Below, piece by piece: positions 50,712 to 59,260 of a DNA stretch of 64,000 nt (positions are counted from its first letter, which is position 1; each line of letters starts with the position of its first letter). Location: NCBI GenBank assembly GCA_964017155.1, contig OZ024857.1:8677190-8741189 (forward strand), written 5' to 3'. A model generated the notes under the pieces. That model was not told the origin of the DNA and made no database searches. It was given only the letters and a program-made list of their open reading frames with translations. This DNA is from Oasisia sp. SBJ-2009 (taxonomy: Eukaryota; Annelida; Polychaeta; Sabellida; Siboglinidae). The position numbers and the translations under genes were made by a program.

Positions 50712-50756
<45 letters not shown>

Positions 50757-53700
50757 TAAAACTAAATAACATAACATATATTTATATAAAAACAACTCCA
50801 ATTATATACCCATGTAAACAAGTCAAGCAGCTTAAATTGTACAACTAGTAAACATGACTTGCCTACTTTATTAACTAACTCTACATAATTTCATAACAAT
50901 GCAATAAGACAGTGCGTGCACCGTGCCAAGACAGTGCATGCATCGTGCCAAGACAGTGCATGCATCGTGCCAAGACAGTGCGTGCATCGTGCCAAGACAG
51001 TGCGTGCACCGTGCCAAGACAGTGCATGCACCGTGATAAGACAGTGCATGCACCGTGCCAAGACAGTGCATGCATCGTGCCAAGACAGTGCATGCACCGT
51101 GCCAAGACAGTGCATGCATCGTGCCAAGACAGTGCATGCACCGTGCCAAGACAGTGCATGCATCGTGCCAAGACAGTGCATGCACCGTGCCAAGACAGTG
51201 CATGCATCGTGCCAAGACAGTGCATGCACCGTGCCAAGACAGTGCATGCATCGTGCCAAGACAGTGCATGCACCGTGCCAAGACAGTGCATGCATCGTGC
51301 CAAGACAGTGCATGCACCGTGCCAAGCAGCATGAACAAAGGAAAGACAAAGCACTGCAGACATAGGTACGCTGACTACGTCACACGAGATGGGGAGGTCT
51401 CATTGTAGGGATACATCATTATTTCATGCGAAAGACGGAGAGGTGACATGGTAACGAGGCTGCCATGTGGGGAGGGAACCTCACAGAAAGGGCCAACAAC
51501 TACGTCCATGCAGGGAAGGGGGTAAGGGTTGTAATGGGAACACACATCCCACTCATGCAGGAAAACATGACATGGCTCTACCTCTTCCTGCGAGAGTGTT
51601 GTCATTTCAAGTGACATTTCAGCGTCATCGTCGACACTGCCGCGTCTGCCAAACTCAGGGCTACGGACAGGGGATGATCCGAGGAAGGGGTTGAGGGAAT
51701 CAGGGGGGGAACATTGGGAGAAAGGGTTCCGGGAATCGGACGGTGAATCTGGGGCAAATGGGTTGTCGCGTAAGGATTCACGAGGGGGCGGTATTGGATC
51801 ATCGAAGGGGTTGAGATAATCGGGCAGGGCCGACAGCCGATGGAAGGGGCTGGGTTTGGATGGGGTGGAGGTAAAGGGGTTGGCTGCGGCTGCCATGGCA
51901 ACCGGAGGGTGGTGTGAATGGGGACGTTGACCTCTGACATGGGGCCTCTAGACAGGGAAGAAAGAAAATTATAAGGTGAAATGTTTACCAAACACAACAA
52001 AGCAAAATGTTTCATACTGTGAATACAAAAAACTGTTGTATTGAAACAAAATGCAGAAATATCTGGGGAAATCAATGAAGAATCTTCACTGCATTTCGGC
52101 ATTTTACATGCAGAAAGAATGTCCAAATTGTGAGCTTTTGCATCAAACATTTATCTCTGCATTCTTGATCAAAGCAACAACAACAAAACCTAACTGTCAA
52201 TGATGGTGGTGACCATGGGTGCAGTAGATACAAAATGTAAACAAAGTATTAGATCTAACGGCAGGTTTATGACCAGCATTCGGCTAAAATGGTGCAAGAG
52301 GTGGCATGGTAGCACAAACAACAGGACACTGGGAGACCACGTGTGATTGTTTGCACTACTGCACCATCTATTAAGTACAAATACAGCAGAATTCCTATCA
52401 CAAATGGTCAATTTTTTATTTCTGTCCCACCAGGAACAGAAACACACAAACAATGCTATAAATGAAAGGCTCCTCGAATCACCGAAGGAATCGTAATAGT
52501 CACGATTTATTGAACTGATTTGACATTGATCTACGTTTTGGAACAACATTTTCTTGGTACGATCTTTCTTCAGTGCTTAACTTCTACTGTTCACCGCCAC
52601 CATCTCAGCGACAACACAATAACGACAACTCAAGGGATACATGACAACATTAGTCACAAACGAGTGAGCTAGGGGAACAACGCCAGGCAATAAGGGAGGT
52701 CTCTGTATTCAGTAAAACAACGGGCTCTCAACCAGAATCTGAATTGGCTGGAGATTGACACTGGGACCCGTGGACGTACACACTGTGCACACAATGATAT
52801 TCCACAAGAAAAAGTAGGTTTCTATCACTGGAATGTTCCTTTAATGAAGTCTGCAATTAATGTCATTGTGTTCGCGGGGAACATAGCATATTCGAGTAGA
52901 ACGATGCGTGTTCCACCGAATTTGATGTTCCAAACGTGAACTGGCTAAAAATAGAGCAGCGGCAATCTAGCGTCATAGGACTATGACACTAGTGCAGAAG
53001 TCATGTGAGCGACGCATAAGAGAAAAACATCAAGTGTTAGACACAGAGTGTTGGAGTCATGTGCTAGCAGAAAAGAAACACTCGTGCAGTAGACTTGTGA
53101 ATGACTGAAGAACTGAGACACTAGTGCAGTCTTGTGAATGACTTGTGCAGTGACACACCATTGCAGGAATCATGTGAATGACACAAACAATGTGACACTA
53201 GTGCAAAATAGGCGCAACTACAGCAGTCGTGTGAACCACACCAGTGCTGGAGTCATGTGAACGATGTTAGAATCACGTGAAGAACTCAGTAACTAGCACA
53301 GTGGTTGCGCGAACGACTCAAGAGTCAGATGCTAATGCAATAGAGCCACTAGTGCATCAGTCATGTGAATGACACTAGTGCATCAGTCATGTGAATGACA
53401 CTAGTGCAGGAGTCATGTGACCAATGTTAGAATCATGTGAAGAACTCAGAAGTGAGACACTAATGCAATAGAGCCACACTAATGCATCAGTCATGTGAAT
53501 GACACTAGTGCATCAGTCATGTGAATGACACTAGTGCAGGAGTCATGTGAATGACCCACATTGACGTGGTCGTGCTGCTCCGTGTCGCTGCTCATTTGAC
53601 TGGACAGGGACGACTTGCGACTGTGGTCGGCGGAACTGGGGGCGACGAACGTGGGGTAGGTGGGCAGTAAGCCGGGCAGCCCTTGGTGCTAGAAGACAAC

Positions 53701-55787
53701 ACCTCGCCTGTCACCAGTCTCACCATGTACTACTACTGTCACATGACAGTCGCCACAACCCCCCTCCCAACCACTGGGTGGCGGGCTGCTCTGCTGCTCT
53801 TAAATTTCACACATGCGAAAATATACATTTGCTTATATTATTTAAAAACAATTATCTTGAATTAATTTCACACTTGCTAAAATATACATTTGCTTATATT
53901 ATTTAAATAAATTATCTTGAATTTATTTTAAGAGTGTTGTGTTGTGTATGTTGAAGCTAGTCTGACCAGGATACATGTTGCATTATAAATGCCTGATTTA
54001 ATACTATTTATTATTTTATTATAATCAGTATATTTACTGAACTCAATGACATCGCAAAAATAAGTAATTTTTAATACGCTTGAATTGTAAATGCCTGGCG
54101 TGGTATAAACATGCAAAACCCACAACAGCAAACGAAAACTGAAACCACGAAAACCAAGTCAGAACTGAAAGTAAGTTTCATTTTCCCAAACCAAGAATGT
54201 GAATGGGTAACAGGGAGACGGGAAGAAAACGTACAGTTTTGCTGGGAGGCGTCTTCTCTGGGAGCGGACTGGTTCTTCCTCCCAGGGAAGAATGGGTTTG
54301 GGAGCTGAGGTTGGAGCTCTGGTTGCTGGCGAGTGAATCCCGACTGCGGGACAGGTCCGTCTTACTGCCTGACTTCTTCAGGTTCCCTTTCACTTTCAGT
54401 TTGTCACCTGTCCACAAATAGGCGCAATGTGCGATTATACGGCTAAACAATAGGATTGAAAGGGATTATAAGATGTGTTAATACGAAAAACAGATCAACG
54501 TTGTAAGTTTGTTATGCATTTCTCAATGGGGTAATTACGGGGAACAAATTTCCCAAGGCCACATTTTTCAGTGGGGTATTAAAGGAATTCATCAAGAATT
54601 TTAGACACTTTATAATGTATGCAATTTTAATTAATACTGTTAATACAATTTTCATGTAATTCTATGCCTTTATTTCAAAAGATTCACTCAGACAAGATAA
54701 TTTATTGACTTTTTGTGCAGATAACCCTCAATTATGCAATTATGCAAAGTACTTATGGGAACGATAGTGAATATATTGTTCATGGCTCCAAGAATGGTTT
54801 ATTGTGGTATAATTTAGCTTACTTTGGAACTTAATGTTGAAGATGAGTACGACATTTAAATCCGTCAGCTATGGACCTTGTGAACAAGGTCCATACCTGA
54901 CGGATCGAAACGTCGTACTCATCTTCGACATTAAGCTCCAAAGTAAGTTAAATTATACTACAATACTTACGGGAAATTATCATGTTTTGATACGCCACAT
55001 CTTGCACATACCTAAGCGTACAAATAATCCCATAAAGGAATACACCCTCCCTTGCTGACGTACCCATGGAGTGTGCCAGTGACCTGATAGACTTTGGTTT
55101 CTTGAGCATACTAAGGCTCAAAGCGCTACTTGAAAGACTTGTTTTCGACAACGTTGCCGTCGACGTCGCCGGTGTGCTCTGTACAATGAAGGTGACCTTG
55201 GCTTCGATCTCGCCCCGCTCCTTGGCGGGTTTCTTTGAGTCGGGCTTGTTCCGCAGTGTGTACCACCTGGTGGGGGAGTGAGGCAACATCAACAGACAGA
55301 AGAACGTTGTGAGTAATGTTTCTTAGGCATAGAGCTAGTTTTATTAGTTACATACATGTAAGAAAATGAGATTAAAGTCTAACGATAAGTCTCATTGTGG
55401 GGAACACTTAGTTCAACCCAATCAAACCCCCTCCCACACATCAGCCCCCTCGTGTAACTCTCACATCAGCTGTTAATTGACAACTTAGTCCTTCCAAAAC
55501 TTTACAATTTTATTCAGAAATCACGGAACAGCAGCTATACAAACATATTTGCTGTACAGTTCTTTTAACAAATACACACAGTCATAGTTTTTACAAATAT
55601 GTAATAAATACAAAACTACTGACGTAAAATGTTGTACCATACGATGCCATACCTGCTCCGAGGACGTTCATAGATCTGGAACTCATTGAGGGGTAGGGTG
55701 ACACACCCCAGGAACTGGTCCAGTCCAAGTAGGTTCCGATGGAACACGGTCAGTTTGATCTCCCCTGCCTTCTTGTCCGGAATTAAA
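37754..55787 (-). CDS. RAB11FIP: Class I Rab11-family interacting protein (Rip11/FIP5-like), 13 exons, 5' end outside window
   Basis: Thirteen minus-strand exons join with matching phases into 758 residues plus stop. Exons A-B hold the second half of a C2 domain (GLDQFLGCVTLPLNEF, YERPRSR-WYTL, RGEIEAKVTF), which in class I FIPs binds phosphatidic acid and PIP3. Exons C-K are a disordered Ser/Pro-rich linker with five NPF motifs in exon E (EHD-protein ligands) and basophilic kinase sites GRRGS and FRRLS. Exons L-M encode the FIP-RBD coiled coil, with EKKEAYIKEMENYLDNLLVR followed by VIETSPTILQNP. The METSPTLLQ-like end is closest to FIP5. The protein would tether Rab11 recycling endosomes. 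Unusually, about 85 residues follow the RBD, ending in SNPFKKISAALK. The first C2 exon(s), expected to begin near WSPTHVQVTV, were not found up to 64000. Family assignment is firm; the paralogue is inferred. Confidence 0.95.
38162..38378. repeat. 24-bp minisatellite abutting the last FIP exon
   Basis: Nine copies of ccggatcattgaaacacgac plus acat. On the gene strand each unit reads ATGTGTCGTGTTTCA, the same 15 bases that precede the exon M acceptor AG at 38163-38162. Confidence 0.97.
38379..39860. other. FIP intron between exons L and M, unique part
   Basis: No exon recognised. Contains a (TA)n run at 38803-38824 and scattered atcatgag/atccggat-type words reminiscent of the adjacent minisatellite (39040-39230). 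Confidence 0.5.
39861..40021 (-). CDS. RAB11FIP: Rab11-FIP exon L (start of the RBD helix region)
   Basis: 161 nt, acceptor ccctccacag, donor GTGAGA. It encodes DERRSSLRYGVKEIMNSADA, continues to SLLPAEILDQYKTMTRE, and leads without a phase gap into the FIP-RBD of exon M. ERRSS is another basophilic site. Confidence 0.95.
40052..40374 (-). mobile_element. tRNA-derived SINE (copy 2)
   Basis: On the minus strand: a tRNA-like head with a B box GGTTCGAATCC, a body of about 240 bp, and the tail AAAGCGCTTTGAACAATCC, then GCGCTATACAAGAACTTACC. Sense orientation relative to the FIP gene. The tail ends 30 bp from the exon L acceptor. Confidence 0.85.
40670..41130. mobile_element. Probable second interspersed-repeat family (LINE/SINE 3' end)
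   Basis: taataataat, then aacatttataaagcgcc, ggcgctgtaca, AT-rich filler, then aggtgggttttcaatagtct and agggagagagttccacagtc. These word pairs are typical of dispersed repeats in many animal genomes (recalled). Family not assigned. Confidence 0.4.
41258..41536 (-). CDS. RAB11FIP: Rab11-FIP exon K (linker, kinase-site rich)
   Basis: 279 nt, phase 1-1, acceptor attccccgcag, donor GTGAGT. It encodes GEPTGSLNILPEETTPPGEL, an acidic DDVSETDSADLP patch, and FRRLSIGSKGDKG with a PKA-like RRLS site. Confidence 0.93.
42145..42211 (-). CDS. RAB11FIP: Rab11-FIP exon J
   Basis: 67 nt encoding RSLYGRGRFSTQSHDFVRKP then ST plus one base. Acceptor tttgtcgacag, donor GTGTGT. It converts the phase from 0 to 1, which exon K requires; this match supports an otherwise short exon. 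Confidence 0.85.
43334..43850. repeat. 23-bp minisatellite interrupted by a SINE
   Basis: Copies of agttacttcattgttgacac plus att occur at 43334-43414 and again at 43740-43850, with the SINE at 43415-43744 between them. Confidence 0.88.
43415..43744 (+). mobile_element. tRNA-derived SINE (copy 3, best preserved)
   Basis: Head: gtagagcgcagtggctcagc (A-box region) and GGTTCGAATTC (B box). Body of about 250 bp. Tail: aaagtgctttgaacggtcct and tactgcgctatataagaac. Flanked by ttacttcattg on both sides, which is either a target-site duplication or part of the host minisatellite. Confidence 0.9.
44996..45105. repeat. 20-bp GTGTGTTCAGGTGTGAACAG repeat
   Basis: About five copies; the unit contains gttcag/gtgaac halves. 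It lies about 70 bp past the donor of exon I. Confidence 0.92.
45174..45221 (-). CDS. RAB11FIP: Rab11-FIP exon I (48-nt acidic microexon)
   Basis: 16 codons, EVDLGEPVKDDSDNDE, phase 0-0, with acceptor gttcttcttgaag and donor GTAATT. The splice sites are weaker than the others, but the frame fits both neighbours and the composition is clearly protein-like. Probably an optional cassette exon. Confidence 0.6.
45667..45762 (-). CDS. RAB11FIP: Rab11-FIP exon H (linker)
   Basis: 96 nt, phase 0-0, acceptor ttccccccag, donor GTAAGT. It encodes SMLDLHSSKTPEVVLDKKQV and ends SRITRS. Confidence 0.88.
45956..46470. repeat. 41-bp minisatellite (about 12-13 copies)
   Basis: Units starting ttggtttatctggtacacac and ending tgtgtaactacacac, with a ctctg/ctttg variant. 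Confidence 0.96.
46796..47186. mobile_element. MITE/foldback element with about 102-bp inverted repeats
   Basis: Arms 46796-46897 and 47085-47186 are near-identical in inverted orientation, starting TTAAAGRGGCACTGT and containing GGCCGACCCGCGAGGAGGCA. The core is 187 bp and non-coding. TTAA at both ends fits a TTAA target-site duplication, but the termini do not look like canonical piggyBac (no CCC). The minus ORF here is not a gene. Confidence 0.9.
47246..47356 (-). CDS. RAB11FIP: Rab11-FIP exon G (linker)
   Basis: 111 nt, phase 0-0, acceptor atctttag, donor GTAGGT. It encodes FNPLKEEPSERGEEVAPLPP and ends SQHVAH. The NPL at its start is a near-NPF. An inverted-repeat transposon ends 60 bp from its donor side. 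Confidence 0.82.
47357..48480. other. FIP intron between exons F and G
   Basis: AT-rich, no repeat or exon recognised. Confidence 0.5.
48481..48582 (-). CDS. RAB11FIP: Rab11-FIP exon F (Pro/Arg-rich linker)
   Basis: 102 nt, phase 0-0, acceptor tctccctag, donor GTACGT. It encodes SVPPTPPVRPPRYTRPARIS and ends STLSLPLR. The Pro-rich PPTPPVRPPR could be an SH3-type ligand (inference). Confidence 0.85.
48583..51581. other. FIP intron between exons E and F
   Basis: Non-coding, with a TA run at 50716-50751 and the 22-bp minisatellite at 50912-51327. The 48840-50160 part has repeat-like wording but no termini that I can define. Confidence 0.5.
50912..51327. repeat. 22-bp minisatellite with a 44-bp dimeric higher-order repeat
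   Basis: About 19 units of catgcaccgtgccaagacag plus tg; CACCG and CATCG versions alternate regularly from about 51050 to 51327. All six frames stay open, producing many spurious ORFs. Confidence 0.97.
51582..51947 (-). CDS. RAB11FIP: Rab11-FIP exon E (five NPF motifs)
   Basis: 366 nt (122 codons, phase 0-0) from a ctgtctag acceptor to a GTAGAG donor. The protein has NPF in the contexts AANPFT, YLNPFD, RDNPFA, SRNPFS and SLNPFL within about 65 residues, then EFGRRGSVDDDAEM, a basophilic kinase-type site followed by an acidic run. NPF motifs are ligands of EH domains (EHD1/3). Confidence 0.93.
51948..53559. other. FIP intron between exons D and E
   Basis: Non-coding; its right third is the degenerate minisatellite listed separately. 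Confidence 0.5.
53040..53555. repeat. Degenerate 26-bp minisatellite and larger duplication abutting exon D
   Basis: Repeated gtcatgtgaatgacactagt plus gcatca/gcagga units. A block of about 140-160 bp including atgttagaatca and gcaatagagccac occurs twice (about 53255-53415 and 53415-53555). The last unit reaches into the donor of exon D. Confidence 0.85.
53560..53688 (-). CDS. RAB11FIP: Rab11-FIP exon D (linker)
   Basis: 129 nt (43 codons, phase 0-0) encoding HQGLPGLLPTYPTFVAP, then DHSRKSSLSSQMSS and ending DHVN. Acceptor ttctag; the donor GTGGGT overlaps the edge of a minisatellite. Confidence 0.9.
53803..53924. repeat. 61-bp tandem duplication
   Basis: Two near-identical copies beginning aatttcacac and containing aaatatacatttgcttatat and attatcttgaatt. 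Lies in the FIP intron between exons C and D; the rest of that intron is unremarkable. Confidence 0.9.
54235..54407 (-). CDS. RAB11FIP: Rab11-FIP exon C (linker)
   Basis: 173 nt encoding GDKLKVKGNLKKSGSKTDLS and a Ser-rich stretch ending PSKT. Acceptor gtggacag, donor GTACGT, ends in phase 0. The KLKVKGNLKKS segment resembles the basic KLKDKMK patch after C2 in vertebrate class I FIPs. Confidence 0.93.
54801..54964. mobile_element. 164-bp near-perfect palindrome (foldback element)
   Basis: 82-bp arms meet at accttgt-ga-acaaggt (axis between 54882 and 54883). The outer ends read attgtrgtataattta. There are only a few mismatches between arms. Probably a loop-less MITE; TA-rich ends make the target duplication unclear. 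Confidence 0.85.
55064..55266 (-). CDS. RAB11FIP: Rab11-FIP exon B (end of C2 domain)
   Basis: 203 nt, completing the split Arg codon and starting WYTLRNKPDSKKPAKERGEI; RGEI-to-VTF is the last C2 strand. It continues into a Ser-rich segment ending LAHSM. ccaccag acceptor, GTACGT donor, ends in phase 1. Confidence 0.95.
55267..55652. other. FIP intron between exons A and B
   Basis: 386 bp, nothing notable. Confidence 0.6.
55653..55787 (-). CDS. RAB11FIP: Rab11-FIP exon A (middle of C2 domain)
   Basis: 135 nt between a tgtttcag acceptor and a GTATGG donor. It encodes LIPDKKAGEIKLTVFHRNLL and GLDQFLGCVTLPLNEF, ending RPRS plus AG of an Arg codon. Its phase needs an upstream exon ending in phase 2; that exon is not in the window. 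Confidence 0.95.
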
Positions 55788-56480
55788 CTGAAACAGAAAG
55801 CGAAAGTGGTCAATCCCTCTTCCCAAGGCTCATGTGGATTTTTTAAATTAATATTATGTATACAAGACGTTGTTGTTGTTGTTGTTGTTATTGCTGTTGC
55901 TGTTGTTGTTGTTGTTAAATTGTATCACACATTATATCATGTTGCAATATCAATCTATTAATTTTGCCAACTAACGAGTACATAATACATATTGCAACTT
56001 ATTATCTATAATAATTATCACTGTTTATACACTAACAATGCACATTTGTAGCAGCCACTATTTACCTATGAAGAGTTTGCTGTAATAATTAACGGCGTTT
56101 ATAAAATAGTTCACATTTAATCCCCAGGTGGCAGCACCATCAAATCACATCCGCATCTACATGATGTGCAATGATCACAGTGAGCCAATTCAAGCCAACG
56201 GGTTGCATGTAGAGCAACGTGTACTTGTAAACAACAATGAGACAATGTAGTCAGCTAATTAAACCAGACGGGACAGCGTGACACAGGTGTATCTCATGAC
56301 ATGAAACATGTAAACAGCACAAGAAAGTAGCCTTTGGCCTAGATTGAGAAGCAACGCTCCCAGACCCCAAGTGGGACCTCTGCCCCCTATAGAAAAGCCA
56401 CATTTTCAGTAGAACCAAATAGTAACATTTTAATCAACCTATGAGGACGTGGTTATTTTGAGACTCCACGTTGGACATCA

Positions 56481-56629
56481 TCCCATCCCATCCCATCCCA
56501 TCCCATCCCATCCCATCCCATCCCATCCCATCCCATCCCATCCCATCCCATCCCATCCCATCCCATCCCATCCCATCCCATCCCATCCCATCCCATCCCA
56601 TCCCATCCCATCCCATCCCATCCCATCCC
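56481..56629. repeat. (TCCCA)n pentanucleotide satellite
   Basis: About 30 almost perfect copies of tccca over 149 bp. Confidence 0.98.
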
Positions 56630-58030
56630 CTCTGACCCTTATAGAAAAGTCACCCTTTCAGTAGAACCAAATCATGACATCTGAATCTGAGGACGTCATT
56701 ATTTTGTCGGTGTGTTTCTATGTACAGTGATGGATGGGGCAGTGATGTTAACACCTGGCATATATCACCGCGTTAAATGAGCAGACTTCTTCCCTATTCA
56801 AAGAAACCGAGCTGAGCACAACGGCGTCACGCTTGGGCGGTGAAGCGTGACCACGATAAAGACTGACGGTAGCATCGACAGTCACGCTGGCGACTGGATG
56901 AAACACCGATCATGCGATAGTTGGGAGTGTCGCATGGCACTACGTCATCAATAGGACCACTGACGTCGCCGTGGGGTATAGCGACGTAGACAATGAGGCG
57001 TTCACCTCAATAGACAATCGTGTGCGCTAGTTACGATCGTGGAATGTCAGTGTAAACCACACCGTAAACTCTGCCGGGCACATTTAAACAACAACACAAC
57101 TGTGTGTGCTGCACAGATAGCAAATGACATAACACGCCATTCAGTTTTAATTGAGGACAGACCAGGAATGCTACTTAAGGGCTATAGGGTAACGTCTAGC
57201 AGTTCGACAAGATAGTTGTACTAATTCTGAAATTATTTAAATATTTTTGAAATTATTTAAATATTTAACTGAAAATAACAGTATTGGTAAAGTTGTGGAA
57301 ACTAACATAACATTGTAAACAGAACTACAAACAGTCCTAAATCAACATAGAACGCTTTTACATGGTCACTTTCACTGTGTAGCCAACTAATATTGTACCT
57401 AAGACATATCGAGGCCATAAATCTCACAGAGTAACACCAGTTACAAAACACCTGTTTGCTATTTGAGACATTAAGACTTTCTGGAAACTTGGGCGGTGTG
57501 GAGCTGTTTCTAAGTAACGTAACCATGGTTACAGACATCACCTCAGCTACAAGTAACAGCAGCTGTAGAATGTTTTTATTACCCTTAGATAATAGATTAC
57601 AGACAGGGTACATAACCTACACAAATCACCCCCACAATTGCTGTGATTTCACACCTCAGTGACACTGAGTTTATGTAAAGACCACTTTTCTATTCATCAG
57701 TGTACTAAATTAAATGTGGTCATTAGGGCAAATAATAATACAGCACGTTGCCACATCATAAATAAATATTGCCACTTTGTATGTTGTGAGGCAAATTAGA
57801 AAATATTTGCACGTACATTTTATGCAAGTAAAATACATTTTAAACATGTTTAAAGCATTACAAACTTCTGGAGGTTGACAATAGACGACGTAAAAACAAC
57901 TAAAAGTAAACACAAGACACTGTGTTCTGGTGATTAATCTACCCACACCGTACAATGGTTAATGTTAATTTTGAGAGAACACCTTCTGCTTATAAGTAAT
58001 AACTCTGAAACATCCTGGACCAGGTCCAGA

Positions 58031-58205
58031 TTTGACCGGTACTGTAGGACTAAAAGGAACAGTTTGGTCAAGATCTTGACCTGTACTGTAGGACTAAAAG
58101 GAATAGTTTGGTCAAGATCTTGACCTGTACTGTAGGACTAAAAGGAATAGTTTGGTCAAGATCTTGACCTGTACTGTAGGACTAAAAGGAATAGTTTGGT
58201 CAAGT
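58031..58205. repeat. 44-bp repeat with a 16-bp palindrome
   Basis: Four copies; three junctions contain the perfect palindrome GGTCAAGATCTTGACC. The rest of the unit reads tgtactgtaggactaaaagg plus aatagttt. Confidence 0.95.
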
Positions 58206-59058
58206 TCCCCACAGTTTAAGCACGCAGTACAGCACCTGAAACTCAAGTTTAGTAGGCATTGTGTAGTGTCCAGCCTTAAGGTATTAATAGCCGATTGAGC
58301 CATGGGTAAATGTGAGTATGGTCTTGCCCCACTGTCCACCACAGACCACAGGTATGGCCTGTCATAAGTAGACAGCCTCAGGCAACCACATTAGGGGTAA
58401 TCTCATATCATAATTTCGCAAAGTTAAGAAAATCATTCGTTGTTTGCCACTGGTTCAAACTGTACATGTGGTATGCGACTTGCCATTCTGAGTGACCCAA
58501 AATACATATATACGTAGATTCAAAAACAACAGCAGTCACCACCAGCTTCAGCTGTCATTGCTGCCAGAACACTCCCTACAACGCTTCCCAGTTCTGACAT
58601 CCACAACAGCATCAATGTGCATTAGTACCAGTTCTGTCTGCTAGGTGCCACTGTGCAAATTTATTTCCCCTGCAATACACGGTGGCGACCAGCCCACGAT
58701 TCACGCATACATAATTCCACATGCTTTTTGATTCTGCAAACATACACAGACAAGCTACACCTCCCGTGACCAAACAAACTACCCTGGGGAAATTCTCACA
58801 CTGTTTGCAGTTCACACGAACCCTAGCCATAGCACAACGCAACCGCACATATTGTCTATGTTTTAGCGTCAAAATTCACCGCAACAATCTGACCCATTCA
58901 TACCACAGGGCAGGTGTGCAATCAGTCACACCAGCCTCATTGTCAATCAACCACAAGGTCAACACAGAGTTGGGCTGTCATTATGGGTATTGTCGTCATA
59001 CATAGTATTACATACTTCTCACAATTACGATTGTCCCAAATTATTTCTTTATTCTATA

Positions 59059-59260
59059 CAGTGGAACCTGACTATTTTAGGTCAATGCTAAAATGGCCTG
59101 TTTAGCAAGGTGACCTGAATAGCAAAGTTATAACATTAGTGGGGAATATATATATATACATAATTGTCATGGAGATAATTTAGGCCTATTTTTGGGTGAT
59201 GTTAATTACAAACTGGACGTACTACAGAGGTGTCCATGAAGTGAGGCTTGGCTGCAAAGG
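59059..59260. mobile_element. Possible pogo/Tigger-like MITE
   Basis: The left end tacagtggaacctgactatt and the right end gtccatgaagtgaggcttgg resemble pogo-type termini (CAGTGGAACCT and its inverse), and gcctgtttagcaaggtgacc is a typical internal word. The inverted repeat is diverged. Confidence 0.4.

Noticed and set aside
50871..51408. Several 117-160 codon ORFs on both strands
   Set aside because: All are translations of a stop-free 22-bp tandem repeat in different frames.
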